Shown here piece after piece: positions 10,862 through 23,149 of a stretch of DNA of 64,000 bases. Both the position numbers and the translations under genes were made by a program. The notes under the pieces are model-generated. The model saw nothing but the letters and a program-made list of their open reading frames with translations. It was not told the origin of the DNA and searched no databases. Source of the stretch: Mycoplasma elephantis ATCC 51980. GTDB lineage: Bacteria > Bacillota_I > Bacilli_A > Mycoplasmatales > Metamycoplasmataceae. Each line of letters opens with the position of its first letter. The stretch's first letter is position 1. The stretch is taken from contig NZ_JHXU01000002.1 of assembly GCF_000687815.1 (NCBI RefSeq), positions 1-64,000 on the forward strand. The letters are read 5' to 3'.

Positions 10862-12214
10862 ATGAGTCAAAACATTGATATAAATGAAATTATTAGTCAT
10901 TTAAAAGTTCAGGGTTTTGTGTTTCAAGGCTCTCAAATTTATGGTGGTTTAGCTAACACATGAGATTATGGTCACCTAGGTGTATTATTAAAACAAAATA
11001 TAATTAATGAATGAAAAAAATTCTACATACTTAGCGAACCAAATAATTACTTATTAGATTCAAAGATTTTAATGCATAAAGATGTATGAGTAACATCTGG
11101 ACATGTTTCAAATTTTAATGACCCTCTTATTGAAAATAAAATAAATAATAAAAGATATCGTGCTGATAAACTTATATCAGAATTTGATGATAAAATCAAT
11201 GCTGAAGCAATGAGTGATGAGGAAATGTTTAATTGAATCAAAACAAATATAAAAGAATATGACGGCAGTAAATGTAATTGACTCCCTATTCGCAAATTCA
11301 ATTTAATGTTCGAAACAAAACAAGGTGTTGTTGAAGATAAAAAATCTCTTGTTTATCTTAGACCGGAAACAGCACAAGGTATATTTATAAACTTTAAAAA
11401 TATGCTCCGCGCAACAAGGAGCAAATTGCCAATGGGAATTGGACAGTTGGGTAAATCATTCAGAAATGAGGTAACTCCAGGTAATTTTATTTTTAGGACA
11501 AGAGAATTTGAACAATTAGAATTAGAAGTTTTTTGCGAAGAAAAAGATTCAAAACATATATTTGATAAATATTTAAATAAAGCTATTGATTTTTTAAAAT
11601 ATTTAGGAATAAATTCTAAAAATTTCAGACTAAGAAAACACGCCAAGGAAGAACTTGCTCATTATTCCTTAGCAACAACTGATATTGAATATAATTTCCC
11701 TTTTGGTTGAGGCGAATTATTAGGTGTAGCCAATAGAACTAATTACGACTTAACATCACATATGAATGCAACAAAAGAAGATTTAACCTATTTAAATAAC
11801 GAAAATAAGAAAATTATACCTTTCGTTATTGAACCATCAATGGGTTTAGATCGTTTAATGCTAGCAATAATATGCGATTCATTTGTTAAAGAAAAAGATA
11901 ATGAGGATCGGGTAGTATTAAAATTAGATAAGAAATTATCTCCATATAAAGCAGCAATATTGCCACTAGTTAAAAAACAATCAGAAAAAGCTTTAGAAAT
12001 ATATAATTTTCTAATTAAAAATGATATTAGTACTACATATGATGAGTCAGGAAGTATTGGAAAAAGATACAGAAGACAAGACGCAATCGGAACCTATTAC
12101 TGCATTACTATTGACTATGATACAGAAAATGATGATTCTGTTACTATACGTTCAAGGGATACAATGGAACAAAAACGAATTAAAATAAAAGAGTTACTAA
12201 ACTACATGAAATAG
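10862..12214 (+). CDS. glyS: Glycyl-tRNA synthetase (class II, dimeric type)
   Basis: 450 residues with UGA Trp codons. Charges tRNA-Gly. Class II motif 1 and the opening [20 protein letters not shown] are typical of the alpha2 bacterial/eukaryotic form. [14 protein letters not shown] (about 160), [23 protein letters not shown] (motif 2, about 195) and the motif 3 block [14 protein letters not shown] (about 322) are all present, followed by the anticodon-binding domain. The ATG follows AAGGTGGTAAT. First gene of the glyS-dnaG-rpoD unit. Confidence 0.95.
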
Positions 12215-12223
12215 AAAGGACAC

Positions 12224-14062
12224 ATGAAATATTCTCGCGAACTAATCGATGAAATTAAAAATAAAAATGATATTGTTGAAGTTATTGGCGAGAATATTTC
12301 GCTTCAAAAAAGAGGAAGTAACTATATTGGGTTATGTCCTTTCCATGATGATAAAAATCCTTCGCTTTCAATTTCGCAAGAAAAGCAAATTTTTAAATGT
12401 TTTTCATGTGGAACAAGTGGAAATGTTATTAAATTTATTGAGTTATATAATAATATTAGATTCCTAGAGGCCTTAAAAAATCTTGCAATAAGAGCTAACA
12501 TTGATTGCGATTTTTCAAGTTTTGTAGAAGATGTGGAATTCGACAATTACACACAAGAACAATATAAATTAATAAGTTGTTTGAATGATGCCACTACTTT
12601 TTTTAATTGAGAATTACAAAAAAATGAAAACGCAATGAATTACTTACAAAGTCGCGGAATAACCAATGATATCATTGGTTATTTCAAAATTGGTTTTGCT
12701 AATGGTGATTCCGTAATAAAAGAAATGCAAAGATTAAAATATGAAGATTATTTAATTGAAGAAGCTAGCTTGTGTAACGAATTTAAAAAACCAATTCTTT
12801 GAAATAGAATAGTTTTTCCTATTAAAGATGAATTTAGTTATGTTGTAGGTTACAGCGCAAGATCAATAGATAATAATCAAACAAAATATATTAATTCTAA
12901 GGAAAGCGCTGTCTTTATTAAAAATAAAATTTTATTCAATTATGAACGTGCTCATATTATCGGTATAGAAAATAAAGAATTATTTATAACTGAAGGTTTT
13001 ATGGATGTAATCGCTTTACACAAAGCAAACATAAAAAATTGTGTTGCATTAATGGGAACCACTCTTACTCAAAACCATTCACGATTATTAAAACCAATTC
13101 CTAAAATTGTAATGTTTCTTGATGGCGATGACGCTGGACAAAACGCTACGTTTAAATCATTGGAATATTTAGTAAAAAATAATTTTAAAGTAGAAGTTGT
13201 TGATAATAATACAAAGCTTGATCCGGATGAATTATTTAATAAAATGACAGTTGAAGAATTTGTTGAATTAACTAACAAAAGACTTCAATCTATTGATTGA
13301 ATTTACAAATATCTATTAAATTTTTATGGAATAACGAAAGAAAATTATGAAACAATTGGCTCAAATATTAAAATAAAATTTGTTAAACATTTTAATGAGT
13401 TTTTAAAATTTGAAACTAGAGACACATACAAATACTACACCTCCTTAATTGCAAATGAATTCAAAATTTCTAAGGATTTATTTGAAGAAGCACCCATTGA
13501 AAATCACTACCGGCCAATATATTTGGAAAAGAAAATAAAAAACTTTGATCTTTTAAAATCTAGAATAAAAATACAAAATATACTTATTTTATTTTTAAAA
13601 TTGAATCCAAAATTTTTAAAACTACTAAGCAAAACCATAGATGATAATACCCTTATTAATCCATTTAATAATGAGTTTTTCAACAAATATATTGAACTTT
13701 GTGATAACATTAGAACAAACCCTGATAAAAATATGCAACATCAAATAGCAAATCAAGCGCGTTTAGAATTAGAAGATCTAAAAAACAAATATAATTTAAG
13801 AAAAGATATAAAAAATATCTTTAGTATTTTTTGAAATGATATGGATAGCGAAGAAAGCGACCCTACATTACTAAAAGAATTCTGACAACTCTATTCAAGA
13901 GCATTATTAGAATCTATAACTGATGAAATACAGACAAATTATAATTATTCAATAAAAGAAGGAACTCAAGAAAAAATTAAAGAAAGCATTCACAAAAAAA
14001 TTAATGACTTAAAAAAGAAACAAGAAAAAGCTAATTATTATATAAAAAGGTTTTCAGAATAA
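12224..14062 (+). CDS. dnaG: DNA primase
   Basis: 612 residues. Makes RNA primers for replication. The N-terminal zinc finger is CPFHDDKNPS..CFSCGTSGN (about 38-65), the Toprim domain carries ITEGFMDVIAL (about 256) and FLDGDDAGQNA (about 303). The C-terminal DnaB-interacting region is diverged. Start follows GAAAGGACAC, 9 bases after glyS. Confidence 0.95.
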
Positions 14063-14072
14063 AGAGGTAAAA

Positions 14073-15341
14073 ATGGCAAAAAATGAATTTAATACAATTA
14101 TTAAAGAATTAAAGAAAGCACTTAAATCTAGTAAGAAGAAAAGATTTTTACAAGAAGAAATTCTTGATTATTTAGATAAAAACAAATTGTACTTAGATGA
14201 TGATCATACAGATACCTTTTTCCAAAAATTAATTGAAGAAGATATGGTTGAATCATATTCTGAAGAAGATGAAAAAGAAATAAGCGAAAATGATTTAGAA
14301 GAAGAAATAGAAGACACAAACGATTATGAACCATCTACAGATGAGATCAATTTGGAATCCGAAGACACCGATATGATTAGTTTTGATGATTATGATGGAG
14401 AAAACATAAATCTTGAAGAAGATGATGAAGAAAAATTTAGTAATGATAAACTAACAAATAAACTAACAGAAACAAATGATATCGTAAAATGATACATGCG
14501 TTGAATTGGAAAATATGGTAAATTATTAACTGCTGAAGAAGAAAAAAAACTTGCTTCCCAAATCAAAAAAGGCGGTATACGAGGCAAAAGAGCTCGTGAA
14601 ATGCTTATAAAAAGAAACTTAAGACTTGTAATTAATATTGCTAAAAAATATAAAAATAGAGGGTTGGGATTTATTGATTTAATTTCCGAAGGTAATGCTG
14701 GTATTATAAAAGCTGTAAGCAAATATGATTTTACAAGAGGATTTAAATTTTCTACATATGCAACATGATGAATTAGACAAGCAATTACTAGGGCAGTAGC
14801 TGATCAAGCCAGAACTATTCGTGTTCCAGTACATATGGTAGAAACAATTAATAAAGTAATTAGACATGAGAGAGAACTTCAACAAGAATTAGGATATCAA
14901 CCAACAGATAAACAAATAGCCGACTCAATTGGCGAAGATTTTGATGAGGAAAAAGTTCAATATATTAGAAAAATAAATATTGACCCAATAAGCTTAGATA
15001 AAAATGTTGGTAAAGAAAATGATACAAGTTTTAGCGATTTTGTTAAAGATGAAAATGTAATAAATCCTCTTGATTATTCTTCAAAGAAAGAATTGGGGGA
15101 AATTCTTAATGAATTACTTGCCGAATCACTTGATTATGATGAACAAGAATTAATTAAAAAACGTTATGGGGTTGGAGTAGATGATTTTGGTAATAAGTTT
15201 AGAATTCACTCTCTTGATGAGTTGGCTGAAGAGAAAAATGTTACAAAAGAACGCATTAGACAAATAGAAACCAAAATTATTCGCAAATTAAAAAATAATT
15301 CATCAAAACGTAAGATACTAAAAGATTATTTAGATATATAA
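14073..15341 (+). CDS. rpoD: Primary sigma factor RpoD (SigA)
   Basis: 422 residues. After a highly acidic N-terminal region (about 50-135), region 2 reads [20 protein letters not shown] then [18 protein letters not shown] with UGA-coded Trp, region 3 follows, and region 4.2 is [23 protein letters not shown]. It directs RNA polymerase to the TATAAT boxes seen in this window. Ten bases after dnaG, the standard dnaG-rpoD operon; a terminator follows. Confidence 0.96.
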
Positions 15342-15364
15342 AAAGCATCACTTGATGCTTTTTT
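15341..15364. terminator. Bidirectional terminator between rpoD and the DUF3137 gene
   Basis: AAAAGCATCA, CTT loop, GATGCTTTTTT. The T run serves rpoD and the A run on the other side serves the convergent gene. Confidence 0.8.
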
Positions 15365-16406
15365 AATCAATTTTATATGACAATTTATCAGTATTTGAAT
15401 TATAAACAGAGAAACATAGAAGTTCTAAAATACTATAAACATCATTTTTTAAATCAAGAATTGTTGATTCAATAAATTCTTTTAAATTAGATATATTTTT
15501 ACCTTGAATAATCAAATGTTGTTTATTAATCGGTCTAAATACAATTCTAGTTATATTATCGTCTTTACTTACTGTGATTTTCTTTAAAATTTTTTCATTA
15601 TATTTATCCAAGATTTCTGCTTGTTTTGCTGGCGTAAAAATTAATCTTGCTTTTATTTCATCAGAAACATTCAATTTAATTTTTTTATTAAATTCACTTG
15701 ATTCTAAATCAATATTTGATTTACGTTCATAAAACATTGTGTAATCAATCATGTTTTCAATATCTATATTTTTCTTATTTATATCATGTTTGAAAACACC
15801 TACAATAGCTTCTCTTGTGTATGAATATTTACCAACATTTTCAACCCACATGTATCTAAACATTTTCATTGATATAAAATCTGGATATTTAAAATTTAAT
15901 TTATATATAAAATGGCCTCATTCATCAGTTAATCTTGCATAATTCGGTATGCCAAATCTTGATAATTCAAAATCATACAAATCTAAATCGCTTTCCATAT
16001 TAGGGTTATAATTATCCTTTTTTTCAATTAATTCAACAATAGGGTTAGAACAAAAGCATTTATTAATTAAATCTTTCTCATTAATTGCTTCCCTTAATCT
16101 TTTAAAAATTTTCTTTCTTAGCAAAATCGCTAACATAATCACAAGAAGCGTACCTATTATGGAAATCGTTAAAAAAAACATACCAAACATGAGTGAACTT
16201 GATGATGATGCGAAATTATAACAAAGTATCCCTATTAACCCTAAAATAAAACCAATTAATATATATACAAATCATTGTCATGTTGACATTAGCATCTTAT
16301 CAAATCATGATAACTTACTATAAAAATCTTTTATATTTTTTTCTATCTCATTTCTTAAATTTTTATCTACATATTCTGAAAATTTTCTTTTATCCATTAC
16401 CTTCAT
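15363..16406 (-). CDS. DUF3137-type membrane protein
   Basis: 347 residues from ATG at 16406 (an in-frame ATG at 16397 is possible). A short cytoplasmic head, two membrane spans (about 44-66 and 73-96), then a soluble domain. The stretch SSEFNKKIKLNVSDEIKARLIFTP (about 232-255), followed by a conserved hydrophobic strand block, matches the DUF3137 pattern 'F...F.V.S.D..EARYiLTP'. Function unknown. It lies 8 bases downstream of the 4TM protein gene, so they share an operon. Confidence 0.65.
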
Positions 16407-16413
16407 AAATTCC

Positions 16414-17370
16414 TTAATTTTTATTTTTTTCTCAAAATGGATTATTTAATAATTCAAATTCTTTACTATATTCACTATCATTTGCTTGAACATTTGCAAT
16501 TTCTTGTGTAAATGAAAATGTTGATGTATAACTTCTTTCCGGTTTTTCATCGTGTTTGAAATTCTCATTTATATCTATTTCAGTTTTTAAAATTTCTTTG
16601 GTTATTTGTAATTCTTCTTGACTATATTCTTCATTATATTCATCTTCATTTTTAATGATATTTTTTTCTTTTTTCTGTATTTTTTCTTTATTTTTTATTG
16701 TTTTTACATTTTTTTTGTTATTCAATCACTTATTAAAAACTTTATAATCTTTATTAAATAATAATGTAAAAGGTTTTTTGTAAATACCAACTAATAATAA
16801 ATATATAAGAATAAAAATTATAATAAATAATACTGTTATATTAGAACCAGTAAGACAAATAAAGTCAAACAATATTGCTCAAAACAATCCTGGTGTATTA
16901 CTTATTGGAAATCATTCATTATTAGTTCTTGAAAACTTTGAATACCATTCATTTGTACATAAAAATAAATTATTATCATGCCCAAATCACACGCCCCTAT
17001 CAGAAATATCAAAACATAATTGAATAAGCAATGAAACAAACAAAATAAACAAAATAATTGTTGAAAATTTTACCCTAGATGTAAATTCATAGTAAAAACG
17101 TTTTTTAATTGAAATTTTTGATTCAACCAATAATCAAATTGAATAAGCAATCATAATAAAATAAATAATATATGAACTATAACCAAAAACCATTCCGAAT
17201 GTATATGAATGAAATACACTCAAAACATAAACATTATTAGCTATTGCTGAAACAAAAAGAAAGCAACCAAAAATTAAAAAAAATAAAAAACGAGTAATTC
17301 TATTTTTTATAAACTTACTATTTAAAATCCCTTGTATAAAAATTGCAAACTTGTTATTTTTTATTCACAT
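16414..17370 (-). CDS. Four-span membrane protein resembling the FtsK N-terminal 4TM domain, without a motor
   Basis: 318 residues through six UGA Trp codons; start MWIKNNKF. Four hydrophobic spans (about 26-45, 53-78, 100-118 and 165-196) are followed by a lysine/glutamate-rich cytoplasmic tail that ends at WEKNKN. The pattern of spans (YTFGMVFGYSSYIIYFIMI, later GLFWAILFDFICLTGSNITV) is like FtsK_4TM, but no Walker A/B translocase domain follows; the next gene is DUF3137. It may be a stand-alone divisome or membrane-anchor protein, or only superficially alike. Confidence 0.5.
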
Positions 17371-17407
17371 TATAATCCCATTAATTTAATTATATTATAT
17401 AGATTTG

Positions 17408-19057
17408 TTATACCCCATAAAATGTAACTACAACCATTGGCTCTTTGTCAGTAATTTTAAAAATTCTTTTACGAACAACTCTCCTAATTCTTTCTTGAGC
17501 ATCTTTTATTTTAGCAAATGATTCTTCATTAAGGGTTTGAGTTATTATTGATTTAATTAACTCATCAGCTAGTTTTTTTTGTGATTTAGATATAACTCCT
17601 AAATAATTTATGTTTATGTCACCTATTATATTTTTTGTCGCATTAGAAAATAATAATGATATTGCAATTACACCATTTTGTCCAATTATTTCTCTTTCTT
17701 TAATAACTTCTGTTGATACATCCCCTATTCCAAAACCATCGATAATCGCATCTCCAATTTCAGAAATTTTACCTTTACTACTTGACAAAACCCCATTTAT
17801 AAAATGATGAATTTTGCCATTTTGAGAAATCAAAATATTATTTTGTTTTAATTTTGAATTTTCAATTATTTTATTTTGAGCAACTATCATATATCTATAT
17901 AAACCCATAACCGGAATTACATAATTAGGATTTAAAATATTAACTGTATCAATAATATCTTTTTCATATGGTCTATGTAATCTAAAATCATTATCAGGTA
18001 TATCCGTTAATTTAGGACAAATTCTTGCAACTTCATCAAGCGTAAATGCCGCTAATGATTCAATACCATTAATTGGTGGAGCTAACATAATAATATTGTC
18101 ACTCTTTTTAAAACGTAAATAAACGTCTTTTTTATCACAAATCCTTAAAAATCTTTGATATAAACGCTCAACTGTACTTGTTACCAATATAACTGCATTG
18201 TCTGTTTTGTTTGCCTCTTTATAATCAATGAATTTAGGGAAAGAATTATTTTTATGTATTTTAGAAATTAAATAAATTAACTGCCCATATGTTTTACCAT
18301 AAGTAATAACTGGTCTATTATACTTGATTGCAAGATCTAAAATTTCAGAAATTGAATACATTTCTTCATCATATGCACCAACGATTATGCGTTGATTATC
18401 TTTAGCTTTTTCAAAAACTTTACTTACTTGTAATGGTAGCTTTATTTTTTCTACACCATACCCAGCAATATTCGCTTTTCCTGAGTCTAAAACTAGTGCT
18501 AAAACTTTTTTAGCCCCTATATATTTTTTTATATTTTTTAAATTAGTTTCACCATAAATACCTAAATCACCACAAACATAATTAAACAAAAATATAATAT
18601 GACCATCTTCAGTTTCAAAATCAAAACCATTTAAACCAGGCATTGAACCAGCTAATGGTATTGGTTTTATTAAAGTGTTTCCAATTTTAATAGCCTTAGT
18701 TATTTTATTTATTCTATATTCATTATGTCCGATTTTATATTTTTCAATTCTGTTTTTTATAATTAAACAGTTAAATGGACTTGAATATATATCAACATTT
18801 TTAAGTTCCATTAAAAGTCATGGTAATGATGAAAATGAATCATTTTTTGTATCAGTTATAAAAATACCTTTGATTCTATTTTTGTTTTTTATTAAATATG
18901 AATAATCCGGAATAACTGTATCAATGCCGTTTTTTGAATTTACAGGTATTTTAGCCCCTGTGTTAATTACAAATAAATCATTTTCTATATCAATAAGATA
19001 AGAATTTTTACCATTTTCATCAATACCACCGAGAGATGAAATTTTAATATTTGCCAT
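17408..19057 (-). CDS. RNase J-family protein with degenerate metallo-beta-lactamase site
   Basis: 549 residues, read through one UGA Trp at about residue 80. The fold is plainly RNase J: SLGGIDENGKNSYLID, GIDTVIPDYSYL, IIVGAYDEEMYSISEILDLA and a beta-CASP region, ending with the RNase J C-terminal domain. All the usual metal ligands are changed: HGHEDH is DTKNDS (69-74), the TTHSIPDS histidine is in LAGSMPGL, the GDFKFD aspartate is lost, and the late PIHGEYR is PVMGLYR. A catalytically dead partner of an active RNase J elsewhere is the likely role (inference, by analogy with the weakly active RNase J2). Confidence 0.85.
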
Positions 19058-19149
19058 ATATGCTCCTAATTATTAGTTATATAAAAGATAAAAATAAATA
19101 TATTCTTTATTATATATAATAATATTTTTTTATCTATAATATTTTTAAT

Positions 19150-21126
19150 ATGTCAAACGATAATATCAAAACAAGAATACATGAATTAACTAAATTAATA
19201 AATAAATGAAATAAAGAATATTATGATTTAGATAAACCTAGTGTATCTGATTTTGAATATGATCAAGCTATTTTAGAATTAGAAGCATTAGAAAATGCAT
19301 TCCCCGATCTAAAGTTAAGCAATTCTCCAACAAACAAAATTGGTTCCAGTGTTGATTCGCGTTTTAAAAAAGTTGTCCATGATAAAAAAATGTTATCTTT
19401 AAATAAGGCGTATAGCTTTGATGATGTAAAAAAATATATAGATAACATTAAGAAAAAAACAGGAATTTTAAAACCATTATTTTTTATGGAACCTAAAATT
19501 GATGGTTTATCAATTTCATTAAAATACAAAAATGGAATACTTATTCAGGCGGTAACTAGGGGTAATGGAACTGTTGGTGAAGATGTTACTCATAATGTTT
19601 TAGAAATGCAAAGCGTCCCTAAAAAAATTAATTATTTAAATGATATAGAAGTTCGTGGAGAAGTTTTTATTTCTAAAAAAGATTTTGAGGATATAAATAA
19701 TATTCTAAAAAATAATAATCAAAAACTATTTGCTAATGCCAGAAATGCAGCAAGCGGAAGCTTAAGACAATTAGAATCAACCAATATAAAAGACCGAAGA
19801 CTTCAAGCAATTATGTACTATATTGTAGATGCTGAAAAACACAATATAGATAACTATGAAAAATTAACATCTTTTTTAAAATCAAATAATTTTCAAGTCC
19901 AAGAATGATATTTTAAAACAGATGATATTAAAAAAATAAAAGAAGTAATTGATGAATATAAATTATTAAAAAATACTTTTTCTTATGAATGCGATGGTTT
20001 AGTAATTAAATTAAATGATTTAACAATATATAACTTACTTGGTTCAACGTCAAAGTTTCCACACCATTCTATTGCTTATAAATATGAAATAGAAAAAGTT
20101 ATAACACGTTTAATAAATATAATTCCCACAATTGGCAGAACAGGAAAGATTACGTATAATGCAATATTAGAACCAGTAGAATTAAATCAAACAACTGTAT
20201 CCGCCGCAACATTACACAATTATGATTACATTGTTAATAATAAAATAAATATTGGTGATGATGTATATGTAATAAAAGCTGGAGAAATAATACCTAGAGT
20301 AGTTGCTCCTGTTAATCCTAAAGACAAATCGTATTTTTTACCATTAAAAAAATGCCCATGTTGTTTATCAATTTTAGAAAAAATTGATGATAGTGTAGAT
20401 CAATATTGCATTAATGAAAATTGTAAAGAAAAAATTATTAAATCTTTAATTTATTTTTGTTCGCGTGAAGCAATGAATATTGAATCATTAGGAGAAAAAG
20501 CTATAGAATTATTTTTTAATTTAGGTTTTATAAAGAGTATACAAGATATTTTTAATCTTGAAAAACACAAAAATGAGATATCACAAATTCATGGTTATGG
20601 CAAGAAAAGCATTGAAAATATATTGAAAAATATCAAAAAATGTTCTAATTGTTTTGTATATCAAGCACTTAATGGATTGGGGATTAAATTTATTGGCTTA
20701 CAATCTTCTAAAACTATAGGAAACAATTTAGATAAACTTTCTGATTTATTTAAATACAATTATGATGACATTATAAAAATGAAAGATATTGGCGACAAAA
20801 CAGCGAATGAAATAATTCGCTTTATAAAAATTGAAAAAAATAAAGAATTAATTAAATTTTTAGATAATAATCTTACATATAAAAAAAATATGAAAGTTTC
20901 AAATAATTTTACTGGTCTAACTTTCGTTATTAGCGGAACACTTTCTGAACCAAGAGATTATTATAAAAACTTGATTGAGGAAAATAATGGGGTGGTAGTG
21001 TCTTCTATTTCTAAAAATACAAGTTATTTATTATTAGGAGAAAACGGCGGTTCAAAGCAAGAAAAGGCTGTAAAACTAAATGTAAAAATCATTAGTGAAG
21101 AAGATTTAAAAAAAATGCTATTTTAA
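19150..21126 (+). CDS. ligA: NAD-dependent DNA ligase LigA
   Basis: 658 residues. Seals nicks using NAD+. The adenylated lysine motif is PKIDGLS (about 117). The Ia/adenylation domain, OB domain, a four-cysteine zinc finger (CPCC...C..NCKEK, about 401-427), helix-hairpin-helix repeats (GYGKKSIENIL) and a C-terminal BRCT domain (GLTFVISGTL...) follow in order. No Shine-Dalgarno; TATAAT at 19135-19140 lies 9 bases before the ATG. A terminator follows directly. Confidence 0.96.
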
Positions 21127-21145
21127 AAATAGCATTTTAATTTTG
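21113..21145. terminator. Bidirectional terminator between ligA and the deaminase gene
   Basis: AAAAATGCTATTTT and AAAAATAGCATTTT form a perfect stem that includes the ligA stop codon. Confidence 0.8.
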
Positions 21146-21622
21146 GTATTGCTTATCACCCACTTTAACATTTACATGAGTTTCTATTTCTATTTTTCTA
21201 GTTGCAATATTACTTTCTTTCAAAATTTTTCTAGAAATTTGAAACTCGATATTATCATGATATTTATCTTCTTGATATACAATCTCTTTTATTCCTGTTT
21301 GCGAAATTGTTTTAGCACAATTGTCACATGGGAATAGCGAAACATAAAGAGTACAATTTTTAAGATTTTGATTAGTATTTAGAATTGCATTAATTTCAGC
21401 ATGAACAACATATGAATATTTGGAATTCATTTTGTTATTTTCATCTTTATGTCACGGAAATGCATCGTCATTACCTTTTGGCATACCATTATATCCTAAT
21501 GAGACAATAATTTTGTCTTCATTAACTATACATGCACCTACTTGTGTTACTGGATCTTTACTACGCATTGCAGATATTTTTGCTAATGACATAAAATATC
21601 CATCCCCAATATAATGAATCAT
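21137..21622 (-). CDS. dCMP deaminase-family protein
   Basis: 161 residues, ATG at 21622, one UGA Trp. Converts dCMP to dUMP for thymidylate synthesis. The zinc motifs are HAEINAI (about 73) and PCDNCAK (about 97); the deaminase signature [11 protein letters not shown] (about 23) is present. The ComEB/dCMP deaminase family is the nearest match by eye. It points away from the SRP RNA, with only about 36 bases between them. Confidence 0.88.
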
Positions 21623-21658
21623 TTTTTTTCATATTAATATTTTATATTATAATTTAAA

Positions 21659-21741
21659 AGCCATCGAAATGATTACAGCATAACCTGGTCAGGTTGGAAA
21701 CAAAGCAGCCATATTGCCTTGGATCGTGTTTGATGGTCTTT
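21659..21741 (+). ncRNA. ffs: Signal recognition particle RNA (small 4.5S type)
   Basis: The apical hairpin of SRP RNA is plain: GGTCAGGTTGGAAACAAAG followed by CAGCC, matching the universal GGTCAGG..GGAA..AAGCAGC core that binds Ffh domain M. The ends pair (GCCATC at 21660 with GATGGT at 21731), giving one rod of about 80 nucleotides, with a T-rich 3' end. Boundaries are good to a few bases. Confidence 0.9.
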
Positions 21742-21744
21742 TAT

Positions 21745-22455
21745 TTAAATTTTTGAACCAGCTTCTTTGTCCACAATTATTGTTACATTTCCATGAAGTT
21801 GTAGAGAAGATGCGGGACATAAATTTGTATATTCACCCTTCACAGTTTCATAAATAGCTTGGGCCTTTTTTTGTCCTGATGCTAATAAAATAATTTTTTT
21901 AGAGTTTAAAATTGATTTTATACCCATAGAAATCGCTGTTTTTGGCACTTCATCCATATTTTTAAAGAAACGTGAATTTGCACTAATAGTATTTTCCGTT
22001 AAATTAACAACTCTTGTTTCATCTTCGAATGAACATTTTGGTTCATTAAAAGCAATATGTCCATTTTCACCAATACCCAAAATAACAAAATCTAGAGGGC
22101 CATTTTTTTTAAGTGTCTCATTATATGCTTTTACGTTTGAGTCTATATCTCCTACACCTATTGGAAAATTTATATTTTCTGGCTTTACATTAATATTTTT
22201 GAACAAATTTTCCTGCATAAAATAAAAGTATGATTTAGGATGCGTTTGTTCTAAACCAATATACTCATCTAAATTAAAAGTTTTTATTTGAGAAAAATCC
22301 GCTTTACTTTTAATTAATTCCTCATACATCCCAATTGGGGTAGATCCTGTTGCAAAACAAATACTTGAATCAGGCTTAAGTGCAATTTGATCAAGTAAAA
22401 TTTTAGCTGCTTGTTTTGACATTTCCTTATAATCATTAACCTTTATAATTTCCAT
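21745..22455 (-). CDS. nagB: Glucosamine-6-phosphate deaminase NagB
   Basis: 236 residues from the ATG at 22455, which follows AAGGAGAATA; the ATG 15 bases earlier overlaps the Shine-Dalgarno. Converts glucosamine-6-phosphate to fructose-6-phosphate and ammonia. Motifs: LATGSTP-type loop FATGSTPIGMYEEL (about 39), NLDEYIGL (about 66), GIGENGHIAFNEP (about 128) and the C-terminal LQLHGN. It feeds amino sugars into glycolysis. It starts inside the end of trmB (20-base overlap). Confidence 0.95.
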   Translation of the reverse strand: MEIIKVNDYKEMSKQAAKILLDQIALKPDSSICFATGSTPIGMYEELIKSKADFSQIKTFNLDEYIGLEQTHPKSYFYFMQENLFKNINVKPENINFPIGVGDIDSNVKAYNETLKKNGPLDFVILGIGENGHIAFNEPKCSFEDETRVVNLTENTISANSRFFKNMDEVPKTAISMGIKSILNSKKIILLASGQKKAQAIYETVKGEYTNLCPASSLQLHGNVTIIVDKEAGSKI

Positions 22456-23074
22456 TATTCTCCTTATCATTAAAACTAAATTCTATATAATTAATGTTTT
22501 TATTTAACAATGTTCATTTTTTTTCATATTCAGTCATAATATTATCTTTTGCTTTGCTTGAATTGTGTAAATCTTTAGTGAAAAATATTATATTACAATT
22601 ATATTCTTTTATTGATTCAAGCGTGTAATCATATAAAAAGTCATTATCTGTTTTAAAACAGATTTTTCCTTGAGGTAATAATATTTTTTTATACTTTTCT
22701 AAAAAATGTAAATGAGTTAACCTTCTTTTAGCATGTCTTTTTTTAGGTCATGGGTCACTAAATGTTATTCATATTTTTTGTACTTTATCCATAAATAAAG
22801 TATCAATATTTTCAATATCTTCGCATATTATTTTTACATTATTTAAACCTAATTTGTTTATTTTTTTAAGAATACTTAAAGCAACTGTATGATATTTTTC
22901 TACAGCATAAAACATAATATTAGGATTAATTATAGCCATATTGCATATCATTTCACCTTTTCCGGAACCTAATTCTATAATATCATTTGGTTTTAATGAA
23001 ATCGGAAAATTTTGTATAAGATAACCACTCTCTTTTAGTATTAATTTCGCATTTGGTATATTTCTAAGCCTCAT
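22436..23074 (-). CDS. trmB: tRNA (guanine-N7-)-methyltransferase TrmB
   Basis: 212 residues with UGA Trp codons. Makes m7G46 in tRNA. SAM-binding block IIELGSGKGEMICNMA (about 37) and the family signature SDPWPKKRHAKRRL (about 107) with UGA-coded Trp. The tail overlaps nagB. Divergent from gmk. Confidence 0.93.
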
Positions 23075-23149
23075 TGCATTATTATAAGGCTAAAAATTTA
23101 AATTATATAAACAATAATAAATTATAAATATATAATTAAATGTAAGATT

